64,000 nucleotides of DNA from Flavobacterium sp. Leaf82 (lineage in GTDB: Bacteria; Bacteroidota; Bacteroidia; Flavobacteriales; Flavobacteriaceae). The notes under the pieces were generated by a model. That model was given only the letters and a program-made list of their open reading frames with translations, searched no databases and was not told where the DNA came from. Below, piece by piece: positions 53,253-64,000 of the stretch. A program made the translations under genes and the position numbers. Numbering within the stretch: position 1 is the first letter of the stretch; the number at the start of each line of letters is the position of its first letter. Location: the NCBI RefSeq assembly GCF_001422725.1, contig NZ_LMMA01000008.1, positions 3,917 through 67,916 of the forward strand, in the 5' to 3' direction.

Positions 53253-54761
53253 ATGTACGATAATCTATTGCTTCTAAAAGACATTGTAGACAATGCTCCA
53301 TTGCCAATAGCGGTATATGTAGGAAGCGAATTGCAAATAGAATTGGCTAATCCGGCCATGATTAAAACCTGGGGTAAGGGTGATGAAGTTATTGGAAAAA
53401 AATATATCGAAATTGTTCCGGAAATTCTGGATCAGCAAATATTTGATCAGGCGCTTAATGTACTTAATACCGGAATATCTTTTCATGCCACAGATAAAAG
53501 GGTCGATTTGGTTATTGATGGTATCCTGAAACCACATTATTTTAACTACAGTTTTATACCGTTATTTAATAGTGAAGGCAAAACATACGGCGTCATGAAT
53601 ACGGGTACAGAAGTTACAGATCTACATTTGGCAAAGCAGGATATGCAAAGTGCCGAGGAAAGACTTAGAATAGCAATTGAGGCTTGTGGTATGGGAACAT
53701 ACGAAATTGACCTGACTACAAAAAAAATAAAAACTTCTGGTAATTTTAATGCAATTTGGTCTGTTGATGATGACATCCTAAATGATGAACTAATCAAAAA
53801 ATTACATCCTGATGATCAGTTATTGCGTGAAGAAGCACATACGAGCGCTCTTAAAACTGGCAAAATGTCTTATGAAGCGCGAATTGTAAATGATGACCAA
53901 TCGATAAAATGGGTTAAGGTTAATGGTAAAATTATCAATGACGAAGATGGTAATCCAACAACGATTATAGGAATCATTCAGGATATTCATGAACAAAGAC
54001 GCTTTGAGGAGGAACTAAAAAAACAGGTTACAGAAAACACAGAAGAATTAAGGCGATCGAACGATGATCTTCTTCATTTTGCCAATGTGGTAAGCCATGA
54101 TTTGAAAGAACCTGTTAGAAAAATTAAAATTTTTAATAGCCTTCTCAGAAACGAAAGCAGAATTCATTTTGATGAAAATTCAAAAAAATACCTCAACAAA
54201 GTAGATCAGTCGGCTCAACGAATGCAGACAATTATAGAAGGAATTCTTGCTTATTCTACTCTTAATAAATCAACGCAGCCAATTGAGAAAATCAATTTGA
54301 GTGAAATTGTCGAAAATATAAAAACAGATCTGGAGCTTATTATAAAAGAAAAAGATGCCATATTAATAACCAGTGAACTTCCTGAAATTGAAGGCGCTAC
54401 TATTCTTATCCATCAGCTTTTTTATAATTTGATTCATAATGCGTTGAAATTTTCAAAAGCAGATCTTCCGCCAAGGGTTACCATATCTTTTAGTGTTATT
54501 AAAGAGAATGGTTTGGATTATGCTAAAATAACGATAAAAGACAACGGAATTGGTGTTGATCCAATTTTTGCTGATAAAATTTTTAATGCTTTCGAAAGAT
54601 TACATTCTAAGGATCAATACGAAGGAAATGGTCTTGGACTTGCACTTTGCCGAAAAATAGCCAAAAGACATAATGGTATTATTGCCTGTGTGAGCGAGAT
54701 AGATAACGGAGCGGAATTTATCCTGACTTTACCATTAAAACAAATTGCTGAGACAATTTAA
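53253..54761 (+). CDS. PAS-domain sensor histidine kinase
   Basis: 502 residues, soluble. Two PAS domains (about 10-125 and 140-250, the second with a PAC tail GIIQDIHEQRR), a coiled coil, HisKA (NVVSHDLKEPVRK), then HATPase (NALKFSKADLPPRV, DNGIGVDPIFADKIFNAFERLH, GNGLGLALCRKI). No membrane helix, so it senses a cytoplasmic signal. No response regulator adjoins it. Confidence 0.92.
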   Translation: MYDNLLLLKDIVDNAPLPIAVYVGSELQIELANPAMIKTWGKGDEVIGKKYIEIVPEILDQQIFDQALNVLNTGISFHATDKRVDLVIDGILKPHYFNYSFIPLFNSEGKTYGVMNTGTEVTDLHLAKQDMQSAEERLRIAIEACGMGTYEIDLTTKKIKTSGNFNAIWSVDDDILNDELIKKLHPDDQLLREEAHTSALKTGKMSYEARIVNDDQSIKWVKVNGKIINDEDGNPTTIIGIIQDIHEQRRFEEELKKQVTENTEELRRSNDDLLHFANVVSHDLKEPVRKIKIFNSLLRNESRIHFDENSKKYLNKVDQSAQRMQTIIEGILAYSTLNKSTQPIEKINLSEIVENIKTDLELIIKEKDAILITSELPEIEGATILIHQLFYNLIHNALKFSKADLPPRVTISFSVIKENGLDYAKITIKDNGIGVDPIFADKIFNAFERLHSKDQYEGNGLGLALCRKIAKRHNGIIACVSEIDNGAEFILTLPLKQIAETI

Positions 54762-54795
54762 AAATATACATAATTTAAAAATATTATATAAAAAA

Positions 54796-54826
54796 AGGCA
54801 TTCGCAATATTACGAATGCCTTTTTC
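54796..54826. terminator. bidirectional terminator
   Basis: GGCATTCG (54797-54804) and CGAATGCC (54813-54820), A-tract before and T-tract after. It separates the kinase gene from the convergent alcohol dehydrogenase. Confidence 0.85.
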
Positions 54827-54872
54827 TATAAACGCGTATGTGATTTATAATAAACCGCAACGAGTTTTTTTG

Positions 54873-55927
54873 TTATGCTTTAAGCGAATTCATATCAATT
54901 ACAAAACGGTAACGAACATCACTTTTTAGCATTCTTTCGTATGCTTCATTAATTTCCTGCATTTTGATAATTTCAATTTCAGAAACGATATTATGTTCAC
55001 CGCAAAAATCAAGCATTTCCTGTGTTTCAGCAATTCCGCCAATTACAGAACCTGCTACAGATTTTCTTCCCTAATCATTGGTACGGTATTTAAAATTGGT
55101 TCTAAACCACCTAGATATCCCACTAAAACCAATGTTCCGTTTATGTTCAATGTAGCCACATAAGGATTTACATCGTGTACATAAGGAACAGTATCTATAA
55201 TAAGGTCAAATTTGCCTTTTACAGAATTCATCTGATCATTTTCTGTTGAAATAATTACAGCATCTGCACCTAATTCTAAAGCGTCTTTTTCTTTATCCGG
55301 TGTTCTTGAAAACAAAGTAACGTGCGCCCCAAGACCTTTAGCCAGTTTTATAGCCATATGACCTAATCCGCCTAAACCAACTACTGCTACTTTACTGTCT
55401 TTACCAACATTCCAATGTCTTAATGGCGACCAGGTTGTAATACCTGCGCACAATAATGGGGCAACTGCAGCCAGATTTAAGTTTGCAGGAATCTTTAATG
55501 CAAAATGCTCATCTACAACCACTTTTTCAGAATATCCGCCAAAAGTGTGTCCGCCAAGATGTTTGTCTTTACCATTATAAGTTCCTGTAAATCCTGTTAA
55601 GCAATATTGCTCCAAATCTTGTTTACAGCTTTCGCAAGTGTGGCAAGAATCTACCATACATCCTACTCCAGCCAGATCACCCACTTTAAGTTTAGTAACT
55701 TCGCTCCCAACTTTAGTAACTCTACCTACAATTTCGTGACCCGGAACGGCAGGATATTGACTTCCACCCCAATCGTTTCTTGCCGTATGCAAGTCTGAAT
55801 GGCATACACCACAATATAAAATTTCGATCTCTATATCTTTTGCCTGCACATCTCTGCGGGTAATTGTCATTTGTTCTAAGGATGCATCAGGCGCTGTTGT
55901 ACCAAATGCTTTTGTGTTTGTACTCAT
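54873..55927 (-). pseudogene. zinc alcohol dehydrogenase with a frameshift near its C-terminus
   Basis: The frame from 55927 encodes 290 residues of a YahK/cinnamyl-alcohol type zinc dehydrogenase: GVCHSDLH, GHEIVG, a four-Cys structural zinc loop and GLGGLGHMAIK. It stops at 55055 after PMIREENL. One frame over, bases 55070-54873 continue without a break as [12 protein letters not shown] ... [13 protein letters not shown], the normal C-terminus. Restoring one G in the GGG run near 55070 (ATG ATT AGG GGA AGA) joins the halves. It may be a true one-base loss or a sequencing error. Intact, it would reduce aldehydes with NADPH. Confidence 0.88.
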
Positions 55928-56154
55928 ATGTATTAATTTAATTATTATAAAGTATAAATTTAAAACTACTTTGATCCTGAAAAATAACAGAAAAGAAACA
56001 TTTACTTAAGAAATTCAAACAATTCTAATACTATGATTTTTATTTTGGTTCCGGATTACTCTTATAATATTTGACTTTATTGTGATCATACTTTATCCGG
56101 AAGCAACATAAATTTTAATAATCAAAGATTATTCTTCTGGTTTATTTCTTCTTA

Positions 56155-57150
<996 letters not shown>

Positions 57151-57159
57151 TTATTATTT

Positions 57160-57540
57160 TTAAAATGTGGTTGCTACAGATTTTAATATCACCCACTTTC
57201 CATTTCGTTTTTCAAGATCCATCGTTTGTTGTAAGCGCCAGTTATGTCGTGTTCCCCAAATTCTGGCATCTAAAAGGTTCTGACCAACAAATACAGCTTT
57301 GTCTTTATCAATTGTTACCGAAGTTTTTACTTCTGAATAAGCATAATATTTCATTCGCTCACTTTCAATCTCAGAGAACCATTCCTTTTTTGACTGGACA
57401 TAACCTGTAATGTGTGTAAGAGTAAAGTGTTCGTCTAAAATCCGGTTCAATTCTATTGTATTTCTGTCAATCATCAATTGAGTCAGTTGGCGAGTTGTAT
57501 CCAGAACTTGTGAGCTATCTTCTGTTTTATCTTTTTCCAT
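57160..57540 (-). CDS. SnoaL/NTF2-like (DUF4440-type) protein
   Basis: 126 residues. Fold pattern LTQLMIDRNTIELNRILDEHFTLTHITGYVQSKKEWFSEI, then NWRLQQTMDLEKRNGKWVILKSVATTF, typical of the cone-shaped NTF2-like small proteins. No catalytic role can be assigned. It sits between the two aldo-keto reductases with short gaps of 24 and 51 bases. Confidence 0.8.
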   Translation of the reverse strand: MEKDKTEDSSQVLDTTRQLTQLMIDRNTIELNRILDEHFTLTHITGYVQSKKEWFSEIESERMKYYAYSEVKTSVTIDKDKAVFVGQNLLDARIWGTRHNWRLQQTMDLEKRNGKWVILKSVATTF

Positions 57541-57591
57541 ACTAGATATCTATGTGTATGATTTTTATGAGTTACGCTAAGCTTTTGTTCT

Positions 57592-58584
<993 letters not shown>

Positions 58585-58715
58585 CTATTTTGTCTATCAT
58601 TTTGTCAATACAAAGTTCCTTTAATAGCAAAAGCTTTCTTTTATACAGATTACTGTTATTATTACCATTTTTACTGATTTCAACATTCAGGCTAACACAC
58701 TAATAATGTGAATAC

Positions 58716-58723
58716 TATATTTG
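58716..58723 (+). promoter_or_regulatory. -7 box of the araC-type gene
   Basis: TATATTTG matches TAnnTTTG exactly; no clear -33 TTG at the ideal distance. It fixes the downstream ATG as the start. Confidence 0.5.
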
Positions 58724-58747
58724 TACTATAAATTTAAAGAATACAAA

Positions 58748-59644
58748 ATGGATCCTATTATAAAACTCGAAAAAGTTGCTCAATACAATCAATTAAAAGA
58801 TGTTAAAACCCAACATCCCTTAATAAGTGTATTTGATAATGCAAGTACAAAAGCATTACCCAATCATACACGAATGCATTTTGGTTTTTATTCTATATTC
58901 TTGAAAGCCGGCAATTGCGGCGAATTAAAATACGGACGCAATAATTATGATTATGATGATGGTACGATGGTTTTTATTGCTCCGGGACAAGTTCTTGAAG
59001 TCAATAATCCGGATGATTATCAACCAACTGGTCTGGCACTTTTATTTCATCCTGATCTAATAAAAGGTACTACACTGGCAAAAAATATAAGTCAGTATTC
59101 TTTTTTTTCTTATGATTCGCACGAGGCGCTTCATTTATCTTTGAAAGAACAGCAAATTATAAAAGATTTATTTAGTAAATTAGAGTATGAATTGAAACAG
59201 TCTATTGATAAACACAGCAAAAGTATCATTACTAATACTATTGAGCTGCTGCTAAATTATTGTGTACGATTTTACGACAGACAATTTATAACGCGTGAGA
59301 ATATAAATACTGATATTTTATCGAAGTTCGAAACGGTATTAAACGATTATTTTCTATCAGAAAATGCACAAAATGCTGGTTTGCCTTCTGTGAGTTATTT
59401 TGCGGATCTTTTGCATCTTTCTCCCAATTATTTTGGTGATTTAATCAAAAAGGAAACCGGTAAATCTGCTCAGGAACATATTCAGTTAAAATTAATTAAC
59501 TTAGCCAAAGAACGAATTTTTGATACTGAAAAATCCATAAGTCAAATCGCATTTGAACTTGGTTTTAAGTATCCTCAGCATTTTAATCGAATGTTTAAAA
59601 AGAATACCGGTTACACACCAATTGAATACAGAAGCTTAAATTAA
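58748..59644 (+). CDS. AraC-family regulator of the reductase locus
   Basis: 298 residues from the ATG at 58748. The frame also opens at a TTG at 58721, but TATATTTG (58716-58723), a good TAnnTTTG -7 box, overlaps that TTG, so transcription must begin after it. A cupin-like N-terminal domain and a C-terminal AraC double helix-turn-helix (FADLLHLSPNYFGDLIKKETGKS, ISQIAFELGFKYPQHFNRMFKKNTGYTPIEYR). Divergent from the aldo-keto reductases, which it probably controls. Confidence 0.92.
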   Translation: MDPIIKLEKVAQYNQLKDVKTQHPLISVFDNASTKALPNHTRMHFGFYSIFLKAGNCGELKYGRNNYDYDDGTMVFIAPGQVLEVNNPDDYQPTGLALLFHPDLIKGTTLAKNISQYSFFSYDSHEALHLSLKEQQIIKDLFSKLEYELKQSIDKHSKSIITNTIELLLNYCVRFYDRQFITRENINTDILSKFETVLNDYFLSENAQNAGLPSVSYFADLLHLSPNYFGDLIKKETGKSAQEHIQLKLINLAKERIFDTEKSISQIAFELGFKYPQHFNRMFKKNTGYTPIEYRSLN

Positions 59645-59677
59645 AACACACAAAACCAAATACCATAAACCACAAGA

Positions 59678-61261
59678 ATGCTTGATAACTTTCCTTTTTA
59701 CCTGGGTATATTAATTGTTATTTTATTGCTGATTATGTTGGCCAATAAAATAAAAGTTGCTTATCCTATATTACTCGTATTGGCCGGACTGGCAATTAGT
59801 TTTATTCCCGGAGTACCTATCATAAATATAGAACCGGAACTAATCTTTTTTATATTTCTGCCTCCGTTATTGTATGAAGCCGCATGGACAGTTTCCTGGA
59901 AAGAAATGTGGCGCTGGCGCAGAATCATTACTAGTTTTGCTTTTATCGTTGTTTTTGTTTCGGCATTATCTGTCGCATTGGTCGCCAATTATTTTATTCC
60001 CGGTTTTTCATTGGCATTAGGTTTTGTTTTAGGCGGTATTGTGTCTCCTCCTGATGCAGTAAGTGCCGGTGCAATTTTAAAATTTGTTAAAGTACCCAAA
60101 ACTATCTCGTCTATATTAGAAGGCGAAAGTTTACTGAACGATGCATCTTCGTTAATCATTTTTAGATTTGCAATGATTGCCGTGGCAACAGAGCAGTTTA
60201 TATTTTATAAAGCGGCTGCCAGTTTTAGCTGGATGATTATTGGCGGTGTGGCAATTGGTTTATTAATAGGCTGGCTTTTTATGAAAGCCCATAAATATTT
60301 GCCTACAGATGCTAATGTCGATATCGTTTTATCATTGCTGACTCCTTATATTATTTACCTCGCTGCTGAAGAAGTTCACAGTTCAGGAGTATTGGCGGTT
60401 GTATGTGGCGGATTGCTTTTATCGAATAACAGACACCGTTTCCTGAGCAGTAAATCTCGTTTGCAGGGTATAAATGTTTGGGAGAGTTTTTGCTTTATAT
60501 TAAATGGTTTTGTCTTTATGCTTATTGGTTTAGATCTACCACAAATTACAAAAGGGCTTGCAATTGAAGCCGTTAGTGTTTCTACAGCAATTGGTTATGG
60601 TGTTCTTATTACGGGTGTTTTAGTCGTCAGCAGGATATTATCTACTTATGGCGCCGTAGTTGTTACCTTGATTGCCCGTAATTTTATAACGGTTGCTGAC
60701 AGAAGAAATCCGGGTTTAAAAACTCCTTTTATATTGGGCTGGACCGGAATGAGAGGTGTTGTTTCATTGGCAGCCGCTTTATCAATACCTGTTTATCTTA
60801 ATAATGGTAACGGTTTCCCGCAACGAAACCTGATTTTGTTTATCACTTTTATTGTTATTCTTTTAACGTTGGTAATTCAGGGATTAACGCTTCCTTATTT
60901 TATCCGAAAAATTAAACTTAATGATGTTTACGATGATGGCGTATCAAAAGATGAAGCTTATAATTCGTTACGAAAAGAATTAGCAGAATATGCTTTAGAA
61001 TATCTCAAGACAAATTATAACGATCATGTCGAAAATAATATTTCACTACAGCAATTAATCCTAAAATGGGAACAGCTGAGCAACGAGATCGATAATGAAT
61101 CTATAAGTAAAGATCTAAAACATATTTATATTGATTTATTAAACCAGCAAAGGCAATGGTTGATTAATAAAAACAGGGCTGATCAAACTCTGGACGAATC
61201 TATCATTAGGCGACAAATGCATTATCTGGATATTGAAGAAGAAAAGTTACGCTATATCTAG
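59678..61261 (+). CDS. NhaP-type (CPA1) Na+/H+ antiporter
   Basis: 527 residues, about 12 membrane helices. FLPPLLYEAAW, GGIVSPPDAVSA, EGESLLNDASSL and GWTGMRGVVSLAAALSIP are the CPA1 hallmarks, with the ND acid pair in the transport site. A C-terminal cytoplasmic helical tail of about 110 residues. Inner-membrane sodium and pH homeostasis. It follows the araC gene by 33 bases. Confidence 0.92.
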   Translation: MLDNFPFYLGILIVILLLIMLANKIKVAYPILLVLAGLAISFIPGVPIINIEPELIFFIFLPPLLYEAAWTVSWKEMWRWRRIITSFAFIVVFVSALSVALVANYFIPGFSLALGFVLGGIVSPPDAVSAGAILKFVKVPKTISSILEGESLLNDASSLIIFRFAMIAVATEQFIFYKAAASFSWMIIGGVAIGLLIGWLFMKAHKYLPTDANVDIVLSLLTPYIIYLAAEEVHSSGVLAVVCGGLLLSNNRHRFLSSKSRLQGINVWESFCFILNGFVFMLIGLDLPQITKGLAIEAVSVSTAIGYGVLITGVLVVSRILSTYGAVVVTLIARNFITVADRRNPGLKTPFILGWTGMRGVVSLAAALSIPVYLNNGNGFPQRNLILFITFIVILLTLVIQGLTLPYFIRKIKLNDVYDDGVSKDEAYNSLRKELAEYALEYLKTNYNDHVENNISLQQLILKWEQLSNEIDNESISKDLKHIYIDLLNQQRQWLINKNRADQTLDESIIRRQMHYLDIEEEKLRYI

Positions 61262-61284
61262 ATAAACAAATTGAATCAAGGCAG

Positions 61285-61533
61285 TTATCTAAAAAACGAA
61301 ATCGTATCCGTTAGGTTTTCCCTATTGATGAACTCAGTTATAAATTCGTGAACTTCATTTTTAGTTTCAAGGGCAGTTTCAAAAGAGTTGATATGATATT
61401 CATCATCCTGATCCAGAATATGTATGATTTCTGTGTATCCTTTTGAAATTAAAGTGCCCTTTAATTTAATGATATTCAACTGTTGTTGACCGTCTAATTC
61501 CTTGCGGACTTTTAGTTTTATAGCTTTTTCCAT
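61285..61533 (-). CDS. hypothetical 82-residue protein
   Basis: Small alpha/beta-looking protein (KLKVRKELDGQQQLNIIKLKGTLISKGY; ETALETKNEVHEFI). No family recognised. Convergent with the antiporter gene. ATG start with a long AT-rich upstream region. Confidence 0.5.
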   Translation of the reverse strand: MEKAIKLKVRKELDGQQQLNIIKLKGTLISKGYTEIIHILDQDDEYHINSFETALETKNEVHEFITEFINRENLTDTISFFR

Positions 61534-61973
61534 TTTGAATATATTTTAAATTAATTTATAGGAATTATTCTCAAATATAAAAATTAATCAGTTTCATACA
61601 CTGTTAAAATATGTAATATAATTCACTACTTATCAACACATTACAAAGGCAATTGTCAGTTTTATTTTATTTTAAAGATTTGATAAGTTTCATGCTGTTT
61701 TAAGTTAAAAAACTGTCAAATTATATCATTTCGCCCGTAAATTACATCCATTTACTTCCTTTATACAGCCATTGACCTGTTTGCTGGCTTTAATTACAAA
61801 AACAGGTATTTATACGTAATAAAGAGTCATTATATATTTTTAACTTCAAACAAATTAAGAAAGTAGTTTTTTTCTTAATTCTTAGTACACGATTTAAGCT
61901 TTGAGACCATGTATAGTTATTAACATTTCTTATTCATAGTTTATGTTATAAGAATAAAAATTGGGGAGTTATC
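61534..61973. other. AT-rich intergenic region
   Basis: 440 bases between two divergent genes. I see no ORF, hairpin of note or repeat. A GGGGAG sequence seven bases before the ATG at 61974 may serve as a ribosome-binding site, unusual for this phylum. Confidence 0.4.
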
Positions 61974-62492
61974 ATGAAAATAGGAATTATAGGAGTTGGA
62001 AATATAACCTTAGAGTTAGCCAACAGATCTGCACAATCCGGACATGAAGTATTAATAAGTAATCCGCGTGGTATTAGTACGATCAAGGATTTGGTACAAA
62101 ATATGGGAACCAATGTAAAACTGGTGCAAACCTGCGAAGCTGCAACAGCCGAAATCATAATATTATTTGTGCCTCGCGAGAATCTTGAAGTTTCCTTAAA
62201 TGGTTTACCGGATATGACGGGGAAAATAATTTTACATACTAACAATCCTATTTTTAATGTAAACACGATTTCATGTACGGCATCAGATCAATCCTCTTGT
62301 TCTGTTTTAGCCTCTTTATTGCCTAACTCTCATGTTGTAAAAGTATTTAATCCGTTAGAGCCAATGGTGATGAATCATAACAGGACTAAAATATTTTTTA
62401 CGGGAGAAAATCAAAAAGCAAAAAATAATGTAAAAGCTTTCTTGTACACTTTAAACTTATCCGGAATTGATCTTTCAGAATTAAATACGTAG
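61974..62492 (+). CDS. short NADP-binding (F420-reductase-like) protein
   Basis: 172 residues. The Rossmann loop GIIGVGNITLELA and the NPRG that reads the NADP phosphate put it in the NADP_oxidored/F420-dependent family. It is shorter than the usual 200-plus residues and the C-terminal third is reduced, so it may be a trimmed member. No partner gene adjoins. Confidence 0.75.
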   Translation: MKIGIIGVGNITLELANRSAQSGHEVLISNPRGISTIKDLVQNMGTNVKLVQTCEAATAEIIILFVPRENLEVSLNGLPDMTGKIILHTNNPIFNVNTISCTASDQSSCSVLASLLPNSHVVKVFNPLEPMVMNHNRTKIFFTGENQKAKNNVKAFLYTLNLSGIDLSELNT

Positions 62493-62521
62493 CCGGATTT
62501 AAAGATATTATAGTAATATAA

Positions 62522-62557
62522 AAACCCCTCTACCAAATAAGCAAAGGGGTTTCTTTT
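62522..62557. terminator. bidirectional terminator
   Basis: AAACCCCT (62522-62529) and AGGGGTTT (62545-62552) then a T-rich run; convergent genes on both sides. Confidence 0.85.
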
Positions 62558-62593
62558 TATTATTCAAAGAATATTATTAGAAATATATCTTGA

Positions 62594-64000
62594 TTAATTT
62601 TTAATGAATTTCTGTACGTAATTCGCTTTATCAGTAACGATATTAATAATGTACATTCCTTTTATAAAATTACTTACGTTTATTTGATTGTTAGAAACCG
62701 ATGCATTGATAGCTTTTCCTGTAAGATCATAAACCGTTACATTCAATACCTCATCTTCTGTTTGAATATTCAGAATTTCTGAAACCGGATTTGGATAAAT
62801 TGCCAGGTTTAATTTCTTAAATTCTCCTGTTCCCAAATTAGTTGTTACGTTTACGGTTACAGCTTTTTCTGTTATTTTACCATTAGAATTAAAACGAATT
62901 ACTACTGTAGCATTTCCTGCCGTTTTTGGCGTAAGAATTAATTCATCATTAGTATTTATTACTGCCGAAACGATTTCTGTATCACTATTTGATTTTACCG
63001 TTTTTACAATCGCAACCGATAAATTATCTGTGTCAGATACCACATTTTTTAAGTCGATTACAGTTGGTGTATTTACTGAAACCTGCGAAGGCAATGCCGC
63101 GCTTACAACAGGCGTAGCGTTATCAGGGAAAACTGCTACTGCCGGAAACCAGTAATAATCATCTAAAACCTTAGTATTTATAAGTGTTCCTGAAGTATTA
63201 TAGGTATGAATCCAGTTTTTTTGGTAATGTGCTCCGTATCCGCTTTCTGTCGTATTTAGAATTAAGTTGCCAGATACAGGATCGACACGTAATGCGGCTC
63301 CGTAAGGAATTTGCTTGTACGTACCTGTTTGTCCCGGAACTGCTGCAAAAGTCTCGTTGAATGTTTTTGCCGCAACATCAAATCTCACAATTTGAGATCC
63401 TGAACTAAAACTGTTAATCGAGTTAATCCAGTATAAAGCGTTTTGCTGCGTGCTATAGGTAAAGCTTCCTGCATTCCATGCTCCCCAAGCTCCAATATAT
63501 TTAGTTGTAGGAATTGTGTATGTTGTTGTTGCAAAAGTAGTCGCATCAATATTGACTAATTTTTGATCCTGAATTGCCCAAACACTTCCGTCTTTTGCCT
63601 GAACAACAGAGTGAAATGCTCCTGTAATAGTTTTAATTACAGTATTTGTAGCTGGATCGATTATCAAAACTCCTGCATTTTGTTTTACAGCAAATACATA
63701 TTGAGACGTACGAATCATGTTACCAACTTGTCCGGAATATTGGCTCCCGCCACCAGTTCCCGGTATCAGGGTTCCTATTTGCATATTGGCAATATCAAAA
63801 GTAAAGATTCCGTTTGAAGCACCAATATAACCCGTATTTTCGTTGACACCTACAAAAGAGCGTCCGTCACCTCCGCCAATATTATCAAATCCTGCAATTT
63901 TTTGCATGTTTTGCGCATTGGCAACAACTAATCTTCCGCCCGGCGTATACATACTGTCTCCTCCATCTGCAGCTTGTTTTGAGATAAAGTAAAATTTATC
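62594..64000 (-). CDS. secreted DUF5074-like protein with type IX sorting domain (5' end cut)
   Basis: The frame is open to the window edge (DKFYFISKQAADGGDS precedes the internal Met at 63952), so the start lies outside. The visible 468 residues are a beta-propeller-like domain (IIDPATNTVIKTI, GSVWAIQD, ALYWINSINSF) of DUF5074 type, an Ig-like stretch near VSVNTPTVIDLKNVVSD, and a C-terminal type IX secretion sorting domain (LAIYPNPVSEILNIQ, GMYIINI, QKFIKN). Secreted through the outer membrane by the gliding-associated type IX system. Confidence 0.88.
   Translation of the reverse strand, partial: DKFYFISKQAADGGDSMYTPGGRLVVANAQNMQKIAGFDNIGGGDGRSFVGVNENTGYIGASNGIFTFDIANMQIGTLIPGTGGGSQYSGQVGNMIRTSQYVFAVKQNAGVLIIDPATNTVIKTITGAFHSVVQAKDGSVWAIQDQKLVNIDATTFATTTYTIPTTKYIGAWGAWNAGSFTYSTQQNALYWINSINSFSSGSQIVRFDVAAKTFNETFAAVPGQTGTYKQIPYGAALRVDPVSGNLILNTTESGYGAHYQKNWIHTYNTSGTLINTKVLDDYYWFPAVAVFPDNATPVVSAALPSQVSVNTPTVIDLKNVVSDTDNLSVAIVKTVKSNSDTEIVSAVINTNDELILTPKTAGNATVVIRFNSNGKITEKAVTVNVTTNLGTGEFKKLNLAIYPNPVSEILNIQTEDEVLNVTVYDLTGKAINASVSNNQINVSNFIKGMYIINIVTDKANYVQKFIKN

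Overview
The window looks like a chromosome segment of a Flavobacterium-type Bacteroidota. It is AT-rich and has SusC/SusD, ECF sigma and FecR genes. Promoters fit the TAnnTTTG -7 element of this phylum, starts rarely show a strong Shine-Dalgarno sequence, and the last gene carries a type IX secretion C-terminal sorting domain. No tRNA, rRNA, CRISPR array or insertion sequence was seen.

Positions 1-38500 (nearly all minus strand) hold one nonribosomal peptide cluster with its regulators. Operon I (34645 down to 25951) encodes a cyclic-peptide-type ABC exporter, NRPS-1 (C-A-T-C), a phosphopantetheinyl transferase and a membrane-anchored S33 alpha/beta hydrolase. Operon II (25380 down to 788) encodes NRPS-2 (TubC-C-A-T-C), an Asp/Glu-type racemase, NRPS-3 (A-T-C-FkbH-VOC-T), a Kef-type antiporter, an SbnA-like diaminopropionate enzyme, NRPS-4 (TubC-C-A-T-C-A-T-TE), a sulfotransferase and a pyruvate kinase/ATP sulfurylase/APS kinase fusion. 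A type II thioesterase (35090-35830) and a short NRPS-like fragment (85-366) are separate units. The terminal thioesterase domain has GHCKG, a Cys nucleophile. Together with a coupled sulfotransferase, a PAPS-making fusion and a diaminopropionate gene, this is the gene logic known for sulfazecin: N-sulfonation of carrier-bound diaminopropionate, then beta-lactam closure by a Cys thioesterase. I therefore propose a monobactam-like, possibly glycerate-containing product. This is inference; the Cys-TE and the gene set are seen directly.

Four cluster promoters (85-366 unit, NRPS-2 operon, ABC operon, type II thioesterase) share a direct repeat TTACGG-N16-TTACGG placed exactly 20-21 bp from a -7 box. 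A fifth, degenerate copy precedes a small lipoprotein. The likely regulators lie alongside: a TPR histidine kinase (36126-38153), the small lipoprotein (38264-38509), a response regulator (38840-39508) and a LuxR-type protein (39512-40279).

From 40.4 kb on the content is ordinary accessory and housekeeping material. It includes a DUF1349 protein, small hypothetical genes, a FabH paralogue, a phosphodiesterase-alkaline phosphatase fusion with its SusCD/FecR/ECF sigma system (43.5-52.9 kb), a PAS histidine kinase, a redox locus (a frameshifted zinc alcohol dehydrogenase, two aldo-keto reductases, a SnoaL-like protein and an AraC regulator), an NhaP-type antiporter, an NADP-binding protein, and the C-terminal part of a secreted DUF5074-like protein cut by the window edge.
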